From the NCBI RefSeq assembly GCF_029873635.1, contig NC_080426.1:56824673-56888672 (forward strand): 64,000 nt of DNA, in the 5' to 3' direction. This DNA is from Malania oleifera (Eukaryota; Streptophyta; Magnoliopsida; Santalales; Ximeniaceae). This document shows, one piece after another, positions 44,061-55,757 of the stretch. The notes beneath the pieces were generated by a model. That model ran no database searches, was not told the origin of the DNA, and saw only the letters and a list, made by a program, of their open reading frames with translations. The translations under genes were made by a program, and so were the position numbers. Positions within the stretch are counted from its first letter, which is position 1, and each line of letters begins with the position of its first letter.

Positions 44061-45821
44061 AATTTCTCTCAGTCTGTAAGCTAAATTGAGGAACGAACAC
44101 CATTTCTAGGTCCTAGTGCTGATCCTCGACATTTTAACCGGAGAGATTTCATAATTTGGGCGTCGTAGGCACCACTCTAGGGATAAGGTAAGGGAAATAG
44201 ATTATGTCAGTTTAATTTCAAAATTGAACCGATTAAATTGAGAATATGGATACATAAATACTATATATGATTTTATGAATTATTTAGGCATATGGAAACG
44301 ATGGTTTTTTATTATTATATATGTATTTGGGGAAAACCAAAGTGAGTAGGGTAATCATCTCTTGTTTTCCTGAAAAATGTATATTGTGAGTTAAATAAAA
44401 TTATGGAGATGATCATACCTTTGTTTTTTACAAAATATATTTTCCCTGCGCAGTTTATTATATTATGGTATAAGCATTTAAATTATGTGGCATGAGAACA
44501 AGTTGTTATGATTGCAAAATTAAATTGGTTGGAATCCCTTTTATGATATTATATAGTGAAATTGTGATTTTATACAGAAATATGATTTTATACTGAGTAT
44601 GGATTTTATACTGAGTTATAAATATATACAGAGTTGTGATTTTATATTGAGTTATGATTGTATACAGAGAATGTGGTTTTATACTGATCTATGGAATTGT
44701 GAGAAATGACAGGTTTACACCGAATTGTGAATATGACGGTTTTATACCGAGTTGTGAAAATGAGATCGTGCTATTGTTTTTATCATGAAAATTGTAATAT
44801 AACTTTGGCAGGATATGAGGAGGTTGTTATATTGTTATTATATAATATTATGTAAATTGCAATATAACGTTGGCAGGATATGAGGAGGTTGTTATATTGT
44901 TATTATATAATATTATATAAATTGGATTATATGATTTAAGAACCCTGATGGATCAGATATGTTGAGAGCACGGTATCGTAGCTAGTGGAATTGTTAGTGC
45001 AGCCATATTGTTATGGAAAGTGTATGCGGTATACAGTCGATTTGGCTTTCGAAGTGTTGTGGACTACCCCTGGAGTCCAGACCAGGCTATGGTAGGAAAA
45101 TCGGACTATAGACATATATTACGTTGACTTAACCTGGTGGTAGGTTAGCCATGGTTAAGTCTAGTCTTTGGACCGCACAACCTGATCATGTAAGGTTAAT
45201 ACATGACTTTGTATGATTGTCTATTCAAGGAGGTTCTTTTATGCATATATGATGATTTACGTACACAGAGAAATTTATAAAGGCAAAGCATGCTTTTGAG
45301 ATAAGTATTTATTTTTAGTTATATAGGTGTGAGTACAAATTTTAAATGCAACTTCATTTAAAGTTAATTAATGGATATATTTCCTTACGTAAAAACTCGT
45401 TTGCCACACATTGATAATAATATATTTCGTTTTACTGAGAGGTGTCTAACTCCAATAAATATTTCAACTTTTGAGGACCGTCAGGAAATCAATCCTAGGA
45501 GCTCAAGGTCGAGGTGTAGACAATACAGATAGGGTAAGTGTTTGTATGGATTTGTGTATATAAATTTTTTTGGTAATTTTTGGGTTACAATATGGTTTTG
45601 GGGAAATTGTATGGTAATGGTTGTGAGGTAGTACTCCAGTATGTATAATGTTTGGAAGGTTTATTTTTTCTTACACTGGTTGTGCAATGGTACAAATGTA
45701 ATATTATAGAATATTGTGAATATATGTAATATTGTGATAATTATGAAAAAAAAAATGGGGTCATGATAGTTGTAATATCAGAGCTTGGAATTATTATTAT
45801 TATTTTTTTCGGGTTGTTACA
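43877..45821 (+). repeat. 3' LTR of the Tekay element
   Basis: 1,945 bp, matching 36494-38517, with a longer (CT)n at about 44018-44057. Confidence 0.93.
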
Positions 45822-45826
45822 TTGAG

Positions 45827-46173
45827 TCATCCCAAGTTGCTTTCATTGCTCTTTTTTTCTTCTTCTTGACGTCTTTCTTGAGCTGTGGACAATCAAGTTT
45901 TATATGTCCTATTTTCTTATAGTTATAACATGTAGGGGGTTCGGTCTTTGTTTCTCTCTTACTTGTCTCACCCTTATCTGTTTTTGACCCTCTCAATTTT
46001 TTAACAAATCTTTTATTTTTATTAAAGAATTTGCATAAGAGCCTAGTGAATAAGGCTAGATCATTGTTATCTGCCTCATTGTCTTCTTCCTCATTAGAAC
46101 TCTCCTTTGAGGCTTTTGGGGCTATGGTTTTCTTTTGTTTATCACCCTTAGTGGTTCTTTCATTAATCACCAT
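45827..46173 (-). pseudogene. copia A gag C-terminal part with damaged zinc knuckle
   Basis: Minus strand from 46173: MVINERTTKGDKQKKT, an acidic stretch, FTRLLCKFFNKNKRF and a CCHC-type knuckle that reads CYNYKKIGHIKLDC, so the second Cys is replaced by Tyr. A poly-Lys stretch and RAMKATWDDS follow up to the Tekay insertion site. The frame overlaps the upstream gag frame by a shift. Confidence 0.85.
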
Positions 46174-46718
46174 CTCAATGTGAGAAGCGAGCTACTTATT
46201 TCATCTAAGGAAGTATTTTTCAAATTTTTGCCTTCAGTTATGGCAGTGGCCTTAGGTTCCCAAACAGGAGGAAGTCCTCTAAGAACTTTCCTAATCATTT
46301 CATATGTAGAATAATTTTTACCTAGTGCATTGAGAGAATTTATTATATGGGTGAACCTAGTGTACATGCTAGTGATAGATTTTTCTAGGTTCATCTTAAG
46401 CGCCTCATACTCACTAGTGAGCATTTCTATTCTACTATTCCTAACATCTACTATTCCTTTATAGGTAACCTCTAACTTCTCCCATATTTCCTTAGCTGAT
46501 TTAAAACCTATGACTTTATTGAATTCATTTGCATCTAATGCACAATATAGTGCATTCATTGCACTAAAGTTAATTTGGAGTTGTTTCAGGTTTGTGTCAG
46601 TTAATTCCTTTTCTTCTTTTGGGACTTCTTTGTTATCTATATTTTTGGAGGGAATCAAGTCACTATATGTGACCACTTTCCATACCTTATAATCCATAGT
46701 TTGCAAAAATATCCTCAT
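46167..46718 (-). pseudogene. copia A gag N-terminal part (UBN2-type)
   Basis: 183 codons on the minus strand: starts MRIFLQTMDYKVWKVV, contains NALYCALDANEFNKV, SAKEIWEKLEVTYKG and NSLNALGKNYSTYEMIRKVLRG, all typical of copia gag. It ends in LLTLRW-stop where the family continues into THEIEM-like residues, so a one-base shift separates it from the next frame. The duplicate at 57871-58422 has the same shift. Confidence 0.88.
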
Positions 46719-46858
46719 TCATTGTTTCTAGAAAGTGTAGTTTACACCGTAGAAGATAGGAGATCTAGATGATGATTGGCCTTCGCCAAAAGGGGATACT
46801 CCTAATTGTATCATAGGGATCTTTATGTAGTTACTTGTTAGAATACACTACAACCTAC

Positions 46859-46870
46859 GCTCTGATACCA
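46859..46870 (-). promoter_or_regulatory. primer-binding site of copia A
   Basis: GCTCTGATACCA, exact reverse complement of TGGTATCAGAGC, two bases from the LTR at 46873. In the distal copy it has one change (GCTCCGATACCA). Confidence 0.85.
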
Positions 46871-48313
46871 ATTGAAATTAGGATGTATTCGCAAGAGGGG
46901 GGTGAATTGGGTTATTTAAAAAAATTATTTGCGGAATTCTTATTTACTTTAACCCTTTTCCAACACAAACACTATTTCTATTTGCTAGACTACTATATCA
47001 ATAGGAAGTATTCAATTTGAATGTAGAGATCAATGCAAAATTTGACTTTACAAAATGAAATAATGAGTTAACACATTCACCTAATCACTTATTCAAAATT
47101 TAACCTTCAGTTTGAATCAATAAAATTTACAATCAAGACAAATGAATTCAATGATTAGATATATATCTTAATAATATAATCAATATTAAGATCAGATTTT
47201 CAATAAGGATAATATTTCTCCTTCAAAACCATTTCTATAAAACTCTTGATTAACTTCAGCACTTAAGCTTCAATTCTAAAAATCATTTTTACAACTAGTT
47301 AATCTCAGATCATTTACTTATAAATTCAGAGTTGTAATCTTTTATGAGTTTTCAAATCAACTCATTAATCAAGTAATCTGATATATATTTGATCACAAAA
47401 ATATGCCCAACAAGTTCACAATTTTCAACAATATTTCTCTTTTCAATAGGTTCTTAACTCTTTAACACAATCTCAAATATTCAACAAAGCTTAATCTTCA
47501 GCAAGAGGTAATATTCAATTAGTTCTTATGAAAATAAAATCATGCACAGTTTATATCTTGTGGAAATTAAAGAGAGTAGGGAAGAAGAAGCTGAACACCA
47601 TTGTTTTCACATGGTTTGGCCGCAGTGTAGAGAGCTAGAAAAATAATAAATGAAAACGATAAAGAAAAGAAGGGGAAAGAAATTTAAAGGGGCATCAGTA
47701 GGGGTTCATCGACGAACGTCCTTCTTGGTATCGTCGATGAGTACATGTATCTCGTCGACAAAAAGATACTGAGAGCAAGAAATTCAGGCCATTAAGGGTT
47801 CGTCAACGAACTCATTATCTTTGTCGACGAAGCCACGTGGCCAATTATATATATGCTTAAAATGGATTTTGGCGAGAAAAATATCTTCCCCTCCATTATC
47901 TCTCTAGCTTTCAGTTTCTCCACCTTCTCTCTTCATTTTTGGCTCAATTCTTCCCCGATTCGACCATCAGGAACCACCATGGGGTTCGTGGGGCGATTTT
48001 CTACAACTTGACCAGAGCGGATTGTTGATTTGGAGTACTTGGGCACCATTCCAAAATCAAGGTAAGTGAGTTATTTTAGGGTATAAATAATTATTTGGAA
48101 TATGTGAACCCAGGGAATGTGTTAGATGATAAATATTTTGGGATTGAGCTGATTGAATTGGGGATAATGCGATTTGAAGGTTTGGAGTTCTGAACACCGC
48201 TGGAGTGGTTTAGGGTTTTTCAACAGGCTTCTCAGGAAACAGGTAAGAGAATAGATTAAGTCAGGTATTTTCAGTAAACTTATCATTGAATATATAATAT
48301 TTGATTCAGAAAA

Positions 48314-48314
<1 letters not shown>

Positions 48315-48347
<33 letters not shown>
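48315..48347. repeat. (TA)n microsatellite
   Basis: Uninterrupted TA repeat inside the solo LTR; much shorter at the equivalent place in the distal copy (60065-60077). Confidence 0.9.
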
Positions 48348-48350
<3 letters not shown>

Positions 48351-48974
48351 TTAGTATAATTTTTGGGAATACTGATGTTGAAGTGAGGAAACTTTGAAAA
48401 TAAATTTAATATTATGTTGTCAGCAAAACATGTTTTCCCAGGCTAGATAATATATTACAGAGTAGTACTCACTTGTATGTGGCATGAGTATAAATTTTAC
48501 TATAAGTAATGATATGTCGGAATATTTTATATTTTCACAGAACAACCATGATTTGACAATAGATTTTAGAAAAACTACAAACAGCACAGAAATTATAATT
48601 TCAGTATATTATGATATATAGGCGGCGTAGATGCTGTGATATTTAGCTAGCGCAGATGCCATGATATATAGCCAGCCAGATGCTGTGATATTCAGTCGGT
48701 GCAAATGCTGTGATTTTCAGCCGGCGTAGATGTCGAGATCAGATATATTTATAACAAATATTCAAAGATATTGTTATTATGACAAATTTTACATAGAGTC
48801 ATGAAATGAAATAGTATTATTACAGATATTATAGAATCATGATATTTCAGCTTATACAAAATCATGATAAAATAGTATTATACATAGTATTATATGGTAT
48901 TAGACCCTGATGGACTAAGTATGCTATGAGCATGGTACCATAGCTAGCTAACCAGATCAGATAGTGTAACCCCT

Positions 48975-49240
48975 ATATGCTGACCCAAGAGGTGTTGCAG
49001 AGAGTAGGATGGACAGACCAGGTTGGTATTAGCTGACAGTGTAACCCTTGTGTGCTGACCCGGGAAGTGTTGCGGAGAGTAAGATGGGCGGACCAAGTTG
49101 GTATTAGCCGACAGTGCAATCACACTATTCAAAAAGTGTTGGGTCGGAGGCTGATTAGCCTCAAAGTGTTGCGGAGAGTAGGATACCCACTATATGCCAA
49201 CCCAAGAAGTGTTGCCAAGAGTAGGATGGGCGGACCAAGT
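48975..49240 (+). repeat. tandem repeats, roughly 60-90 base units
   Basis: Units share AGTGTTGC(A/G)GAGAGTA(A/G)GAT and GG(A/C)CAGACCA-like blocks alternating with GTTGGTATTAGC(T/C)GACAGTG. They lie in the solo LTR. Confidence 0.7.
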
Positions 49241-49752
49241 TAGGTGAGCAATCTTGCGTAGTTATGTCATGATTGATTTAGCCCGGTAAGCCAGGCAGAG
49301 TTAAGTCCAGCTCTCGGACCGCACAACCCGATCATGCAGGATTAATTCATGATATACAGTTATCCATCCAGGGTATAATTTCAGTAATATACAGATATAA
49401 CAGATTATTTACATGTTAGAAAAATTTATTATGATGTAGTATGTTTATGTTTAAAAGTACAGATTCCATGAGTTAACAGTTACAACTTAATATATTACAG
49501 TCATATTACTTGTAGTATATGTTTATAACATGATAATACTCATGTTGTCACACACTGATATTAGTCTATCTCCCTTACTGAGAGGTGTCTGACCCTAGCA
49601 ATACAAACATTTCAGGAAACCCCGATAGACGAGTGGAGCGAGCTCTGAGATAGAGGAGTTCGTTGGTACTACCACAATTGTAGGGTAAGTAGTTGAGTCG
49701 GTATTAGGATGGATTTCTAGGTATGACTCTAGGATTTATGGTCTTTTTTGGG

Positions 49753-49757
<5 letters not shown>

Positions 49758-49807
<50 letters not shown>
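49758..49807. repeat. (TA)n microsatellite
   Basis: About 25 TA units near the end of the solo LTR. The distal copy has only a few units here. Confidence 0.9.
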
Positions 49808-49811
<4 letters not shown>

Positions 49812-50780
49812 TTTAAGTATTTTATGGTTTCCGTTGCTTAGTTGACATGTATGTATAAACAGGTGAATGCCTGGTACCTATGGGTCCAGGTTGACTTTGA
49901 CTACATTTTATGTTATCAGAGTATTATTAATATTATGTGGGAAAAAAATATATAGTAAACATTTGGGGTTGTGACAAGCAGCCTACGTCCTTGCCTCGCG
50001 CAACGCGCTACAAGGATTTCCTTTCCCAACTTCATTACCAAGCGAAGTTACAACCTTTCTCCCTCAAAGGTGGAGTTTGCCTCTCTAACGAGAACCCCCT
50101 CTCACTAGGCAATGATTCAATACCTGAACCATCAAACAATACAACAAACAACAACAATTGCTTGTAGTACACGTTTGAATCAAGAATACTTCAAATAATC
50201 AATATGAATGCTGAAGCTCAAAAGTATATCACCAAAAATTTGATTTACGAGTGTGAGTTTTGAAAGAATTGATTATATTAACGAGAGATCTCAACAAGAA
50301 CACAACAGCTCTTCAAAAGAGTATAACCAAAAGAATTTTCAGAGTTTGTTCGTGCCATTTGTGTACTCTCTTACCCTAAAGTGCAAGAATAATACGTTTA
50401 AATAGTGCTTTAGAGTTTCAAAAAGTTTCCTTTGATTTTTCTCTCATTTTGGAAACCAATCTAACAAGATTTGGAAATAATATCACCGTTGTAACTCGTT
50501 TAAATTTACCCATCAGTCGCATGTCCTCTAAGGATCAATCGCCTATGCTCTTTTAAAATTAGCGCATTCTAAAAGTCAGAATGGGATTAGTCGATTGTGC
50601 CCGATAAGTTAGTCGCCTATGCCTATTCTGTTTATATATTTTTGAAACTCAGTAGCACCACATTTGCCTAATGATTTAACATCAATCGTCAGTCCTTTCA
50701 GCAACTGTAACGCCCCAACCTGGGTCTGTTAAGGAGCACTACGTCTTTCCTCCTCTACCCGGACTAGACAACAAAAGACG

Positions 50781-51033
50781 GGCCTTATCGAACTAATGAC
50801 TAGCCCTACAGACCAACACGTGTCATTTTCAGTGTGTTTTGTCCTCACTCACACACTTCCTGAGAAAACTTCCTAGAAGGTCACCCATCCCAAGATTACT
50901 CCAAGCTAAGGGGGGCGGGCCTTATCAGATTAATGACTGGCCCCATACCCCAACACGTGTCCTTTTCAGTATGTTTTGTCCTCACCCACACACTTCCTGA
51001 GAAAACTTCCCAAAATCCTGAGATTACTCCAAG
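50781..51033 (-). repeat. 137-base tandem duplication in the Cassandra LTR
   Basis: Units start GGCCTTATC at 50781 and 50918. Each contains CCAACACGTGTC, TTTTCAGT(G/A)TGTTTTGTCC, ACTTCCTGAGAAAACTTCC and GATTACTCCAAGCTAAG. The duplicated block includes half of the 5S-like segment. The right LTR lacks it; the distal copy has it too. Confidence 0.85.
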
Positions 51034-51075
51034 CTAAGCACGCTTAATCATGAAGTTCTTATGGGAAAGTTCCCA
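51000..51075 (-). promoter_or_regulatory. 5S rRNA-like segment in the other Cassandra LTR
   Basis: Contains TTAAGCGTGCTTAGCTT on the minus strand but lacks the GGTCACC stretch of box C in this unit. The preceding partial unit (50868-50910) has GGTCACCCATCC. Confidence 0.7.
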
Positions 51076-51423
51076 AAAAGAAATGTGCACATTATTGATA
51101 TAGGTAGTAACATCTAATCCTTTTAAGCCTTTCTTCCATGAGGTATCACATTCTCCTTCACTTACAGAACGCAACGTCCTCGTTGCGAACCCACATTTCT
51201 AAACCCAGGCAATGTGAATCTCATCACACTTCCGGCTGGGTAATTGCTCTGATACCATTGTATTACACCCCAATCTGAGTCTGTTAGGGAGCACTATGTC
51301 TCTCCTCCTCTACCTAGACTAGACAATAGGGGGGCGGGCCTTATTGGACTAATGACTGGCCCCACAGACCAACACGTGTCATTTTCAGTGTGTTTTGTCC
51401 TCACTTACACACTTCTTGAGAAA

Positions 51424-51493
51424 ACTTCCCAAAAGGTCACCATCCAAAGATTACTCCAAGTTAAGCACGCTTAACCATGAAGTTTTTATGGGA
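51424..51493 (-). promoter_or_regulatory. 5S rRNA-like segment with Pol III promoter elements
   Basis: On the minus strand it reads as the last 70 bases or so of plant 5S rRNA: a TTAAGCGTGCTTAACTT block like box A and GGATGGTGACCTTTTGGGAAG like box C. It lies inside the right (5') LTR. Confidence 0.8.
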
Positions 51494-51727
51494 AGGTTCC
51501 GAAAAAGAAAAGTGCACCTTGTTTACATGGGTAGTAACATCTAATCCTTTTAAGTCTTTCTTCCACAGGGTATCATAGCAACACTTGTTTTTCAATATTT
51601 TTGGTTCCAAACTTAATTCATGTAATGGAGAACTTTATTTGGACTTAAAGAAAACATTTTCCACGTATAAAAATAGGAAAAATAGCTATCTAAGTCCAAT
51701 GACATATCCTAAGAGTTTCAATCAATT

Positions 51728-51853
51728 AATATTGAGTTTTGAAGTATTTATATGAGACTTTCATCAACCTATTCTATCTAAGTGTCTAAGTTTGAGTTTT
51801 GAAGTATTTACATGAGACTTTCATCAACCTATTCTATCTAAGTGTCTAAGTTT
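51728..51853. repeat. 60-base tandem duplication
   Basis: GAGTTTTGAAGTATTTA(T/C)ATG...AAGTGTCTAAGTTT occurs twice here but only once at the equivalent place in the distal copy (about 63450-63512). Confidence 0.85.
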
Positions 51854-52665
51854 TCTTTATGCACTACTTCAATGAGCTTCATATCTCACATAGTTGTATA
51901 TTCTTCATGAGTCATGACTTTAAGTGTTCAAATCCACTAATCTCTTCAAGTATGCTCACAACAACACTTAAGTCCTGAAACTTAAACTTATATAGACATG
52001 TTAAGTATCCTTGATTTTTTATCATTAAAACGAGATTAAGCCTTGTCAAGCCAACAACTAAATTTCAAATTATCAACATAAAGAACAATTATAGCAAATA
52101 TGGATTTTGATAAAATCGCACAGACAAATTTAATATTTTATGAATCCTTCTTTCACAAGGCACTCAATCGATTGTACCACATGCGTCCATATTGCTTTAA
52201 TCTATATAAGAAATGTTGGAGTTAACTAAACATAAATTTCTAGATTTTGCTTTAGGCAATTTAAATCCTTCAGAAATTTTTCATCTAAATTTCACTATCC
52301 AACAATCCATGTTGTTACTATGTCTATATGACGCATGCTCAGTCGTTTGGCGACTACTAGCTCAATTAAGAATCTGAAAGTAATTTCATCTGTTACTGGA
52401 GAATATGTCTCCTCATAATCAATTTCAGGTTTTTGCGAGAAACCTTGTGTCACAAGTCTTACTTTATATCGAGTAATTTTATTATTTTCATTTCACTTGG
52501 CACAAATACTCATTTGTATCCAATGGGTTGGACATCTTCTGGTGTCGGGACTACATGTCCAAAAGCTTCTCTTTTTGATAGAGAGTTTAATTCTGATGTG
52601 ATAACCTCTCTCTATTTTGGTCAATCACTTTTATATCGACATTTATTAACAAATTTAGGTTAAGG

Positions 52666-52755
52666 ATCCTCATTACTTTTGGTAATGTCAGTAAAGGATC
52701 ATCATTACTTCTGGTAATGTTAGTTTGGATCCTTATTACTTTTGGTAATGCGGTA
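52666..52755. repeat. short tandem repeat, about 33 bases, 3 copies
   Basis: Units contain GGAT(C)CTCATTACTTTTGGTAATG. They lie in copia B. Confidence 0.7.
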
Positions 52756-52999
52756 GATACTGCATATGCAAATGTGTTTTGACAACAACTTTATTTCTAT
52801 CTCACATTTCTCTTGTATAATGAATTGAGATCTCATTATTATTTTCAGGTACCTATCTCTTTTCAAAAGATGTCTCTTCAGGAGTTTTCTCTTCAAAAGT
52901 TTCCTTTTCAAGAGGTTCCATAATAGTGATTTCATTTATAGGAGAAATGAGTTTGTAAATGTCGAATGGATTATCCACATAAAGACAACCATCCATTTA

Positions 53000-53041
<42 letters not shown>
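53000..53041. repeat. (ATT)14 microsatellite
   Basis: Uninterrupted ATT repeat. Confidence 0.95.
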
Positions 53042-53044
<3 letters not shown>

Positions 53045-54909
53045 CATCAACATTTGGTTTGGATTGGTTGGGTGAGTTACACACTCAACCTACAGCTGTA
53101 GGTAGGTTGGTAGCTACCTCAACTTTCACAGCCCCATCGCTAATTTGCAGCCCACACCTCCACCATTCCTAATTTGATGTCACTTACTATTCCCATCAAA
53201 TTATAAATAGAGACTTTTTATGTAAGATTCATCGTTTCATTAAATGAAATGATGTAATGGGAGAATTACGTTGAACTTTTCAAAAGACTTAGCTTTTTCC
53301 CCAAAAGAGAGAGGTCCAAATATAGCTGAGGGATAAATATTTTTATAATATAACTTACCAGCCTTGATTTTTGCTTTTATTCTCACAATTATACATGATA
53401 ATAAATAACACTTAAATGAATAGAAAAAAAAGTTTCTGAATCAAATAAGGCATTTACAGTTGTCTTTTTGGTTGCACATTTTTTTAGCATATCAAAGAAT
53501 GAATAGCAAAAACTAGCATTTTGCTAGCAAAAGAGATTCAGGACACGAACCATAGCCATGGGTCAAAAAATAACTTGGAGTAGAAATGGATTCTTTATCT
53601 TGGACTTCATATGATGCCCAACTTTATGGTAGCTTGACCTAGTTTGATTGATTTTAACTTCAAGCAATCCTCATAAAACTCGAGGCTGAATTCAGCTCGA
53701 CAAAATGCAAGTTTAACACAGTCACCCGCCCCCGGGGGGACTGCTGTTGAGATAGACTAATTATAAGGCATTTACCATTTACCATACAATCAAATCTTTT
53801 AAAAAAGTAGATGATGATGTCAATTTATTATATATGATGATAGAAAAAACTAGCTTAAAATAATCCTACTCTTAACAAAAATAATACAGGACTTGGTTAG
53901 AAGATGAAGGTGACGCTGGCTTGCTTTAAATTACATTTTGAAAAATAAAAATAAAAGTGCCATAGTCATTGGCAGATCCCTATCGGAACATAGTGCAGCA
54001 GCATGTCGCAAGAAAGAAAGATGGTGGGTGGAAAAGTCAGATGCTCTGCACGGCCCCTTCATCTTTCTTCTGCTTTTTGGTCTTCCATTGGATCGCCTGT
54101 TTCAGATTTCCATACACTGGCGCATTATGTGGCCTAAGTTGTAAGTGTTCATACCATTTGCGCGGTTCCTCCTTTATCATATTTTCACCTATGATGCACT
54201 TAATGTCCTAGTTTTTTCATACACAATCGGTTCTAAGTCCGGGTAAAGGAGGAGGATTGCGTTAGGTAATTGACAAACAGCGTAAAATTTGTCAGATCAC
54301 TATGATATGAATCATAACCGAGTCGCAATACCAAATACTATTAAAAATAAAAATTAGTTCTAGTATCATTAAAAAAAAAAAAAAAAACTTTAATGGAGTA
54401 CAAAACCATTTCTTACTTTCTTGATAATCTGAACATGAAAAATTGGATTCATGTATATTTTTCTTTTCATTTCCTTCATATTTTCCAAGTTCCAAACAGA
54501 ACTCTTATCTCAACAAAAAAATTTTATATTTTTTGATTTTACACTATATCTCTTATTAAAAATATCAATTTAAGCCTACACAAAATGCACTTGAATTGGT
54601 TAAATTATTTTTTAACTACAAAATACCTTTTCTTTTCAAATTATGTTTAGTGACATAATCATGAATAATAGAAAAATATTGATCCTAGATTTGGAGAAAC
54701 TTTAGCTTTGAATTTATATTAAATTTGTATAAGTTTGTAACATAAAATTATATTAAAATTTACGTAAATATATCCACATATAAATTTAAGGTTCGAAACC
54801 TTACCTTTACTCCTAAATGCAATATATAAATTATGAATCCATGTTATTGTTAGATCACATGATGCGCACAAATTGAATGAGTAAACGATGCATTGGAGTA
54901 TTTTTTGAC

Positions 54910-54963
<54 letters not shown>

Positions 54964-55752
54964 CCTATTTTTGGATGTTTATATAAATTACGCTCCAAAA
55001 AATAAGAATTTCTTTTCAAGAATTATAATGAGATCCTTATGAGAAAATCATTACAATTATGAACGCCAGCGTTTACATTCATTCAATCATAGAATTTAAA
55101 AGTAGGTTGTATGTTTGTCATAGAATTTAAAAGTAGGCCATTATAACATATCAAATAAGCCTCTAATTATATCTAACTTTTAAGCATTTAATGTTATCAT
55201 AATTCATATTATGAAACCTTAAAACAAACAATATAATACTCACCCTTTTCTTTATTTATTAACAAAAGGACAATTTCATTTTAAAATTTTATTAATTAGA
55301 GGGAGAGACCGAAAAGTTTTTCAACCAACTGATTTAATAGTCAACTTAAAAAGTTTAAACATTAAATTTCAAATCTTAAAAATTTAATTGTATGAATTTG
55401 AACAAATTTAGTATGATTTAATACAATAATTTGTCTAAATCCACACAACTTAAAATCCATACTATTAAATATTAAAAAATATATATTTATAATAAAAAAT
55501 AAAAAATATGAATATCATGTCTAAATTTAGATAGCTTTGGATTTAAATAAATTAATATAATTTCGCCTATACTTTCTCTAAATAGGGTAACACTGTATTT
55601 GAAAGCATGAATTTTGGATTTAAACAAATTTCAATACAATTTTATATTATATTTTATTCAAACCCAATGCAAATTCAAATTCAAAATCTCTCCAAATATA
55701 GGATAAATTTATTTTTTTACTAAAACATTTGGGAGCATAAATTTGGGATCTT
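53042..55752. other. intergenic stretch, no supported gene
   Basis: An ATTATAAATAGAG box near 53200 suggests an old LTR promoter, but no LTR ends were found. At about 53938-54215 a less AT-rich island has overlapping open frames of 68 and 80 codons (53938-54144, 53969-54211) that are not recognised. An (AAT)n lies at 54910-54962. The remainder is AT-rich. Confidence 0.4.
54910..54962. repeat. (AAT)n microsatellite
   Basis: Uninterrupted AAT repeat, about 17 units. Confidence 0.95.
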
Positions 55753-55757
55753 AAATT

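Larger units (their letters stand above)
36494..45821 (+). mobile_element. full-length Tekay-type Ty3-gypsy element, TSD TTGAG
   Basis: LTRs at 36494-38517 and 43877-45821 both start TGTAGTGATCCAAA and end GGGTTGTTACA. TTGAG lies at 36489-36493 and 45822-45826. Primer site, gag, protease, RT, RNase H, integrase and a chromodomain-like C-terminus are in the usual chromovirus order. All coding parts are broken by stops and frameshifts. It is inserted in the gag region of copia A. Confidence 0.93.
47626..49976 (+). mobile_element. solo LTR of a Tekay-related gypsy element
   Basis: Starts TGTAGAGAGC and ends GGGTTGTGACA, flanked by CGCAG (47621-47625) and AGCAG (49977-49981). Copia A LTR sequence continues directly across. 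It shares blocks with the Tekay LTRs (for example GACCGCACAACCCGATCATG and ACTGAGAGGTGTCT). No internal region is attached. It contains GATGCTGTGATAT-type repeats at about 48615-48740 and longer tandem repeats at about 48975-49240. Confidence 0.75.
45822..50700 (-). mobile_element. copia A right part: gag, primer site and 5' LTR
   Basis: Reading leftward: LTR 50700-46873 (interrupted by the solo LTR), primer-binding site in reverse complement GCTCTGATACCA (46859-46870), then gag. The LTR starts TGAAAGG and ends CCTAATTTCA on its own strand. Its end contains the AATTCACCCC-CCCTCTTGCGA block of many plant copia LTRs. The left part of the element is at 36035-36493; most of pol is gone. Confidence 0.75.
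50706..51577 (-). mobile_element. Cassandra-type TRIM with 5S-derived LTRs
   Basis: LTRs 50706-51150 and 51259-51577 start TGTAACGCCCC/TGTATTACACCCC and end GGTATCACA/GGTATCATA on the + strand. GCAAC flanks the element (50701-50705, 51578-51582). The interior is about 108 bases and non-coding, with a reverse-complement primer-binding site GCTCTGATACCA (51246-51257). Each LTR contains a segment complementary to 5S rRNA, the hallmark of Cassandra. The left LTR is longer because of an internal 137-base duplication. Confidence 0.9.
44558..52342. repeat. proximal copy of a large direct duplication
   Basis: This block matches 56265-64000 in the same orientation. It starts within the 3' LTR of the Tekay element and includes the TTGAG site, copia A gag and LTR, the solo LTR, the Cassandra element and copia B pol. 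The right limit is unknown because the distal copy runs off the window. Confidence 0.9.
51583..52980 (-). pseudogene. copia B pol remnant (RT region)
   Basis: Read on the minus strand from about 52640 leftward: a stretch equivalent to LSKREAFGHVVPTPEDVQPIGYK, then an RLVTQGFSQ-like part, EETYSP-like and RFLI near 52380, and further LYRLKQYGRMWYNRLSA near 52170. These are copia RT motifs between the finger domain and the region before YVDD. Upstream (52700-52935) an acidic linker and a threefold short repeat occur. Many stops. It is the sequence into which copia A or its neighbour was inserted. Confidence 0.7.

Noticed and set aside
46510-46692. 60-codon + strand frame (and its duplicate at 58214)
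   Set aside because: It is the antisense shadow of the copia A gag.
51424-51493. Genuine 5S rRNA gene
   Set aside because: Only about the last 70 bases are present, with changes, and it lies inside the LTR of a Cassandra element.
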